A stretch of DNA of 45,800 nucleotides from Chloroflexota bacterium. GTDB lineage: Bacteria; Chloroflexota; Limnocylindria; Limnocylindrales; CSP1-4. The DNA is taken from the NCBI GenBank assembly GCA_016200665.1, contig JACQEG010000111.1, forward strand, positions 1 through 45,800. The letters run 5' to 3'. Made by a program: the position numbers and the translations under genes. Shown one piece after another: positions 41,584-45,800 of the stretch (position 1 is its first letter; each line of letters begins with the position of its first letter). The notes beneath the pieces are model-generated. The model saw only the letters and a list, made by a program, of their open reading frames with translations, ran no database searches and was not told the DNA's origin.

Positions 41584-42222
41584 GTGACCCGGTTCCTGCG
41601 GCCGCTCCAGCGAGCGCTGAACGTGGCGAATCGCGCCTCCGTGGCGCCGCTGCTGCGAGCGCGCCTCGGCTGGCTCCTCGGCACGCCGCTGACCGGTCAC
41701 CTGATGCTGCTGCGGACGCGTGGGCGCCGGACCGGCCTGCTCCGCGAAGCGCCGCTGGGCTACGTGATCCGGGACGGGGCCGTGTGGTGCGTGGCGGGCT
41801 ATGGGGTGACGACGCCGTGGTATCGCAACCTCGTCGATGACCACTCGGTGGAGGTGATCCTCCCGACTCGCCGATTCTCTGCGCTCGCCAGGCCGGTCGA
41901 CGACGAGGCGGAATGGTGCCTCGCCTTCCGGGCGCTGATCCGGAGCTTCGCGGTCGTCGGGCTGGCCGTCGTCGGCGACGTCTCCGGCCTGGACGATGCC
42001 GAGCTCTTCGAACGCTTCCATGCCCTGCCCGTGGTCCAGATCACGCCGGCTGACGGCCGCCGGCTGAGGCCGGGCGCCTTCGATCCCGGCGGGCGAGGCT
42101 GGCTCCTCGTCTACGGCGTCCCGGCCGCCGGGCTCGCGGTCGCACTCGCGCTCGGCGCGGCTGGCTGGAGGCCCGGGCAGGGCGGAGCCATGAGCGACTC
42201 GAGCATCGGGCCCGCCAGCTGA
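41584..42222 (+). CDS. F420 (deazaflavin)-dependent nitroreductase-fold protein
   Basis: A 212-residue Ddn-like protein predicted to bind the reduced deazaflavin F420 and act in quinone or nitro-compound reduction. The family pattern is visible: TGHLMLLRTRGRRTGLLREAPLGYVIRDGAVWCVAGYGVTTPWYRNLV (the RRTG and PWYRNL blocks line the cofactor pocket), followed by VEVILP. The GTG 41584 is chosen from the leaderless promoter; GTG 41548 (224 residues) with GGAGG at 41531 is the alternative. The C-terminal 35 residues are hydrophobic (AAGLAVALALGAAG) and may form a membrane tail; the gene overlaps the opposing esterase gene by 112 bp here. Confidence 0.78.
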   Translation: MTRFLRPLQRALNVANRASVAPLLRARLGWLLGTPLTGHLMLLRTRGRRTGLLREAPLGYVIRDGAVWCVAGYGVTTPWYRNLVDDHSVEVILPTRRFSALARPVDDEAEWCLAFRALIRSFAVVGLAVVGDVSGLDDAELFERFHALPVVQITPADGRRLRPGAFDPGGRGWLLVYGVPAAGLAVALALGAAGWRPGQGGAMSDSSIGPAS

Positions 42223-43040
42223 CGCCACGTCCCGCCGTCGTGTCCGCCCGGGACGACCCGGACCGGGACATCCACGCCCCGCGCCGCGAGGCGGTGGGAC
42301 AGCTCGGCAGCCCCCGCTCGGACCCAGCCGTAGTCGCTGTCGCCGTCACCCAGGAAGAGCCGCAGCCCCGTCAGGCTCGCGGTCCGGACGAGCTGCATCG
42401 GGTCGTTCGCCGCCGGGTCGCCGTCGAACAGCCACTGGCGATCCTTCGGCGTTGTGACGAACGCTGCCGGACTGAGCGCCCCGACCCCGGCGAGCAGGGC
42501 GGGCCGGCTGAACGCCAGGTGGAGCGCGGCGAACCCGCCCATCGACAGCCCGCCGACGTAGCGGCTCGAGGCCCCGCCGCGATAGCCCAACGATGCCTCG
42601 ACCGCCGGCAGCAGCTCCTGCTCGAGGTAGCTCGCATACCGCCCGTGATCGAACTGGTCGGGGCCCGGCTGCGAGTCGACGCCATAGCTGTTGGCGATGA
42701 ACGCCGAGGCGATGACGACCGGGCAGATCCGACCTTCGTCGATCAGTGCCTGGGCGATCCCATCGACGTGGATCCCGTCACCGCCATGCCCGTCGAACCA
42801 CGACGCCTCGTCGGACCCGAAGCCGTGGAACAGGTACAGGAGCGCGAACGGCCGGGTCGGATCGAATCCGCGCGGCCGAAACACCAGGACCGGCATTGAC
42901 CGGCCGAGCGCCGCGCTCTCGACGGTGAGCCGGGCGACGCTCGTCGCCGGGTAGCTCGGAGCCGCGGCGGGCGGCGAGCACGCGACGACGCCAGAGACGA
43001 GGTACGCGAGGACGACGCCCAGCCCGAGCAGCCTTCGCAC
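42111..43040 (-). CDS. secreted esterase-D-like alpha/beta hydrolase lipoprotein
   Basis: A 309-residue alpha/beta hydrolase of the putative esterase family. The signal peptide ends at a VVAC lipobox (Cys at about residue 21), so the enzyme is predicted on the outer face of the membrane. Catalytic triad candidates: Ser in GLSMGGFAA, Asp in LGDGDSDYGW and His in VPGGHDGGTW. HGFGSDEASWF gives the oxyanion loop. The GTG at 43040 starts the signal. The last 24 residues (PSASATASPAAGTP) are low complexity and overlap the convergent reductase gene. Confidence 0.83.
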   Translation of the reverse strand: MRRLLGLGVVLAYLVSGVVACSPPAAAPSYPATSVARLTVESAALGRSMPVLVFRPRGFDPTRPFALLYLFHGFGSDEASWFDGHGGDGIHVDGIAQALIDEGRICPVVIASAFIANSYGVDSQPGPDQFDHGRYASYLEQELLPAVEASLGYRGGASSRYVGGLSMGGFAALHLAFSRPALLAGVGALSPAAFVTTPKDRQWLFDGDPAANDPMQLVRTASLTGLRLFLGDGDSDYGWVRAGAAELSHRLAARGVDVPVRVVPGGHDGGTWRQLAGPMLESLMAPPCPGLQPAAPSASATASPAAGTP

Positions 43041-43073
43041 GCTGCCGGAGACGCCCCGTGCGGGGACCTTGTG

Positions 43074-43946
43074 TCAGCCCGGCAGCGACCCAAGCTCCTC
43101 GTCGCGCCAGGCCACGGTGGCGGGCACGTTGTTGAACGTGTAGACGTGGAGCCCCGTCACCTTCGCGTCCGGGTTGGCGATGAGCGATGACAGGTCTTCG
43201 AGGAGGCCCGTCGGGCGGTAGGTGCCGCCGGATCGCAGGAGCTGGGCGACGAACCGCCGGTTCTTCAGCACGAACCGGCTGGCGTCCCGGACGCCGATCC
43301 GGGCGCTGATCGAGATGAGCTTCGGGATCTCGGCGACGCCCGGGATCCCGATCCGAACGGGGAGCGAGATCCCCTGGGCGCGGCGGCCCGCGAGCCATGT
43401 CTCGATCGCCTTTGGATCGAAGCACAGCTGGGTCGTCATGGACGTCGCGTAACGGGCCTTGGCCTCGAGCGCCGCGAGGAGCGCCCCATCGGGGATCGTC
43501 GGGTGGCCCTGCGGATAGCACGGGATGCCGACCTCGCGCGGCAGGACGCCGAGGTCGTCCATCGCCTCGAGCAGCGACAGGCCGTCGGCGAACTCGCCGG
43601 GCGTCTCCTCGTCGCCACCGACGACGAATGCTCGATCGATGTTCGCGTCCGTGAGCCTAGCCATGAGCTCGGTGAGGTGGTGGTCGTCACGGATCATCCG
43701 CGCGGACAGGTGGGGGACGACGTGGTGGCCGGCCCGCTCCAGCTCGATCGCGAGGTCGATCGTCGCCTCGATGCCTTTCGCCGGCGAGGCGGTCACGGAG
43801 ATCGTCGATCCGGGTGGCAGCGCGGCCGCCTGGTCACGGGCGTTCCTGAGCGGGATCAGCTCCCAGGTGGGATCCGCGAGGACGCGGGCGAGGGCGGCGC
43901 GGCCCCGGTCGTCGAGGGCGTTACCTCTGCGGAACAGGCCCCTCAC
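43074..43946 (-). CDS. metF: methylenetetrahydrofolate reductase (MetF-like)
   Basis: A 290-residue TIM-barrel flavoenzyme predicted to interconvert 5,10-methylene- and 5-methyl-tetrahydrofolate. Family stretches: VTASPAKGIEATIDLA, HVVPHLSARMI, DRAFVVGGDEETPGEF, VGIPCYPQGHP and LHVYTFNN. It is close to the shorter MTHFR type of actinobacteria. The GTG 43946 was chosen as the most upstream start in frame. The upstream 294 bp contains several inverted repeats. It follows a MttB-family methyltransferase in the same direction, which suggests a shared one-carbon role: methyl groups freed by MttB may be oxidised through this enzyme. Confidence 0.85.
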   Translation of the reverse strand: MRGLFRRGNALDDRGRAALARVLADPTWELIPLRNARDQAAALPPGSTISVTASPAKGIEATIDLAIELERAGHHVVPHLSARMIRDDHHLTELMARLTDANIDRAFVVGGDEETPGEFADGLSLLEAMDDLGVLPREVGIPCYPQGHPTIPDGALLAALEAKARYATSMTTQLCFDPKAIETWLAGRRAQGISLPVRIGIPGVAEIPKLISISARIGVRDASRFVLKNRRFVAQLLRSGGTYRPTGLLEDLSSLIANPDAKVTGLHVYTFNNVPATVAWRDEELGSLPG

Positions 43947-43984
43947 CGGCGTGCGCGCACTCGGCCGGGCGAGCCCCGGCGCGC

Positions 43985-44158
43985 GACTGGACTGTCAGAC
44001 CAGTCTGGAGCGCACGTTGCAGCGAAACTCGACCCCGGGTCGAGTTTCCGACCGAATCCGCCGGCGCCGGCCTGGATTTGGGCCCGAGATCGTCCGGAAC
44101 TCGACTGCCAGTCCGAAATCGTCGCAGGTTGTCCCCACAGCTGGACTAGCAGTCGAGT
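43985..44158. promoter_or_regulatory. cluster of inverted repeats upstream of metF
   Basis: The 294-bp gap 43947-44240 holds: (A) GACTGG/CCAGTC at 43985-44005; (B) a perfect 12-bp palindrome around one base at 44024-44048; (C) arms of 16 bp with one mismatch at 44099-44114 and 44143-44158. ACTCGAC or its complement recurs four times (44027, 44039, 44099, 44152). Possible operator cluster or structured leader for metF; no riboswitch class is recognised. Confidence 0.5.
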
Positions 44159-44240
44159 CGGCGCCGTCCGCGGACCGCCGGGCGCCCGCGGAGCGCGAGG
44201 CCGCCGCTTCGGCCGGGGATCGCCCGCGCGACCCCGGAGC

Positions 44241-45785
44241 CTAGACATCGGAATCGGGGGAGGACGCCTTGCGCCTGGCGATGTAGTCGAGCAGGGCCTC
44301 GTCGACGGCGGCGTCGATCGGGGGCGCCTCGTACTCGCGGAGCATCCGCTTCCAGATCGCGTTCGCGCGCTGCGCGGCATCGAGCGAGCCCGCCTCCTGC
44401 CACTGCTCGAACGAGTTGTTGTCCGCGGTCTCGGCCCGGTAGAAGGCGGTCTCGAAGTTCGCCAGCGTGTGGCTGTTGGCGAGGAAATGGACGCCCGGGC
44501 CGTTCTCGATGATCGCCTCGACAGCCTGCCCGTTGTGGCTCATGTCGACGCCCTTCGCGAACACCGCGGCCATCCCGCACTGGTCGGCGTCGAGGATGAA
44601 CTTCTCGTAGCCGATGGAGAGGCCGCCCTCGAGCCAGCCCGCGGCGTGGAGCACGAAGTTCACGCCGGCGAGGACGGTCGGCTGGAAGGTGTTCGCCGAT
44701 TCGTAGGCGGCCTGGGCGTCGGCGACCTTGGAGGCGCAGAGGTTGCCGCCGGAGCGGAACGGCACGCCGAGCCGCCGCGCGAGCGCGGCCATGACATAGA
44801 GGACCAGTGCCGGCTCGGGGGTGCCGAAGGTGGGCGCTCCCGACTGCATCGAGATCGATGACGCGAACGACCCGAGGACGACCGGTGCGCCCGGGCGCAC
44901 GAGCTGGACGAACGCCATCCCGGCGAGCGCCTCGGCGAGGGTCTGGGCGCAGACACCGGCGGCGGTCACCGGGGCCATCGCGCCGGCGAGGATGAACGGC
45001 GTGATGAGCGTCGCCTGGTTGGCCTGGGCATAGACCCGTGCCGCGCCGAGCATCGTCGAGTCCCACACGAGCGGCGAGTTGGCGTTGATCAGGCTCAGGA
45101 CCACCGCGTGGTCCTCGAGGTAGCCCTCGCCGAACGCCAGTTTCGCCAGCTCGACGGTGTCGCGCGCCCGGTCGGGGTGCGTGACCGAGCCCATGAACGG
45201 CTTGTCGCTGTAGCGAATGTGGGAATAGACCATGTCGAGGTGCCGCTTGTTGACCGGCACGTCGACCGGCTCGCAGATCGTCCCGCCCGAGTGGTGGAGG
45301 TGCGGGCTGAGGTATGTCAGCTTCACGAAGTTCCGGAAGTCCTCGATCGTGCCGTAGCGCCGGCCGTTGTCGAGGTCGCGCACGAATGGCGAGCCGTAGT
45401 TCGGGGCGAAGACCGTGTACGGGTCGCCGACGATCACGCTCCGCTCGGGGTTGCGGGCGTACTGGATGAAGCTCCGCGGCGCCGAGCGCTGGACGACGGC
45501 GCGACACATCCCACGCGGGAACCGGACGCGCTCGCCAACGACGTCCGCACCGGCCTCGCGCATGAGCCGCAGGGCGTCCGGATCGCCGCGGAAGTCAATC
45601 CCGACCTCCTGGAGGATCGTGTCGGCGTTGGCCTCGATCGTCGCGAGCCCCTCGTCGTCGAGGATCTCGACCGGCTTCAGGGCGCGGGTGATGTAGGCCT
45701 GCCGCTCCGCGCGAGAGGCCGTGCGGGCCGCGATCCGGGCGGCCCGGCCGCCGCCAGCGCGATGCCGCGGACTGTCGTCAGTCAT
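44241..45785 (-). CDS. MttB-family (trimethylamine/glycine betaine) methyltransferase homologue
   Basis: A 514-residue member of the MttB superfamily, which moves a methyl group from a quaternary or tertiary amine to a corrinoid protein. Family features: IQYARNPERSVIVGDP, PNYGSPFVRDLDNGRRYGT, LVWDSTMLGAARVYA, PFILAGAMAPVT, GSFASSISMQSGAPTFGTPEPA and a long AGG-type core. The frame is continuous with no internal TAG, so no pyrrolysine is used, as in MtgB-type homologues. The corrinoid protein and activase are not in this window. ATG 45785 preceded by GAGG was chosen over GTG 45797. It is the last gene seen; the window ends 15 bp upstream. Confidence 0.85.
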   Translation of the reverse strand: MTDDSPRHRAGGGRAARIAARTASRAERQAYITRALKPVEILDDEGLATIEANADTILQEVGIDFRGDPDALRLMREAGADVVGERVRFPRGMCRAVVQRSAPRSFIQYARNPERSVIVGDPYTVFAPNYGSPFVRDLDNGRRYGTIEDFRNFVKLTYLSPHLHHSGGTICEPVDVPVNKRHLDMVYSHIRYSDKPFMGSVTHPDRARDTVELAKLAFGEGYLEDHAVVLSLINANSPLVWDSTMLGAARVYAQANQATLITPFILAGAMAPVTAAGVCAQTLAEALAGMAFVQLVRPGAPVVLGSFASSISMQSGAPTFGTPEPALVLYVMAALARRLGVPFRSGGNLCASKVADAQAAYESANTFQPTVLAGVNFVLHAAGWLEGGLSIGYEKFILDADQCGMAAVFAKGVDMSHNGQAVEAIIENGPGVHFLANSHTLANFETAFYRAETADNNSFEQWQEAGSLDAAQRANAIWKRMLREYEAPPIDAAVDEALLDYIARRKASSPDSDV

Positions 45786-45800
45786 CCAATGCCTCACTCC

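Noticed and set aside
37140-41840. Very long open frame on the plus strand (over 1,500 codons)
   Set aside because: It is antisense to the cyclase and DUF885 genes, rich in Arg/Ala/Asp/Gly, with no domain; a GC-rich shadow.
44241-45785. Possible pyrrolysine codon in the MttB-family gene
   Set aside because: The frame has no internal TAG; the protein is the non-pyrrolysine type.

Overview
The window is a 45.8 kb piece of a very GC-rich bacterial chromosome (a line sampled in sufS is 43 G/C of 60). Genes are closely packed, and many start with GTG and overlap the previous stop by four bases (GTGA or ATGA). Several genes have a TANNNT box exactly six bases before the start codon and no Shine-Dalgarno, which suggests leaderless mRNAs. 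Gene content (Rrf2-SufC-SufS-SufU, ECF transporter, DUF885, MttB-family protein, F420-type nitroreductase fold, cyclase-ATPase-TPR regulator) and style fit a monoderm-like Chloroflexota such as a Limnocylindria/Ellin6529-type lineage. This is an inference; an actinomycete is the main alternative. No rRNA, tRNA or CRISPR was seen.

Layout. 0.1-3.5 kb (minus): purine genes, with a GrpB-domain/PurK fusion followed by PurE, a small membrane protein and a zinc-ribbon NUDIX hydrolase. 3.6-8.4 kb (plus): peptide-type ABC permease, binding lipoprotein, second permease and a DUF1028 Ntn-hydrolase-like protein, with no ATPase. 8.4-12.3 kb (plus): PlsC-type acyltransferase and an MMPL transporter. 12.3-14.2 kb (minus): ABC-2 exporter, divergent from a histidine kinase/LuxR-type response regulator pair (14.3-16.6 kb). 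16.6-19.8 kb (minus): ECF sigma factor with a membrane-anchored DUF4232-like protein, and a lipoprotein. 20.0-24.7 kb (plus): nucleoside hydrolase with a complete ECF transporter (S, T, A, A'), probably a nucleoside salvage unit, then a tandem universal stress protein. 25.7-30.5 kb (minus): an iron-sulfur/sulfur-transfer operon, Rrf2-SufC-SufS-SufU-(rhodanese-MoeB)-JAMM, which lacks sufB and sufD.

30.55-34.49 kb is the most unusual part. It is a 3,940 bp segment bounded by 32-bp imperfect terminal inverted repeats (28 of 32 identical), partly lower in GC, with no recognisable transposase. It carries an operon for a secreted eight-cysteine protein plus an ABC exporter, a stand-alone Clp_N-like protein, a decapitated trypsin-like protease and a four-helix membrane protein. 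It sits 10 bp upstream of the suf promoter, and its right repeat supplies the stop codon of a DMT exporter gene.

34.5-36.2 kb: DMT exporter and a VapBC toxin-antitoxin pair. 36.2-43.0 kb: lipoprotein, a 902-residue cyclase/NB-ARC/TPR regulator, a DUF885 zinc hydrolase, a deazaflavin-type reductase and a secreted esterase. 43.1-45.8 kb (minus): a MttB-family methyltransferase and a methylenetetrahydrofolate reductase, separated by 294 bp rich in inverted repeats. No gene-free stretch exceeds about 300 bp. Bases 1-122 hold no gene I can support.
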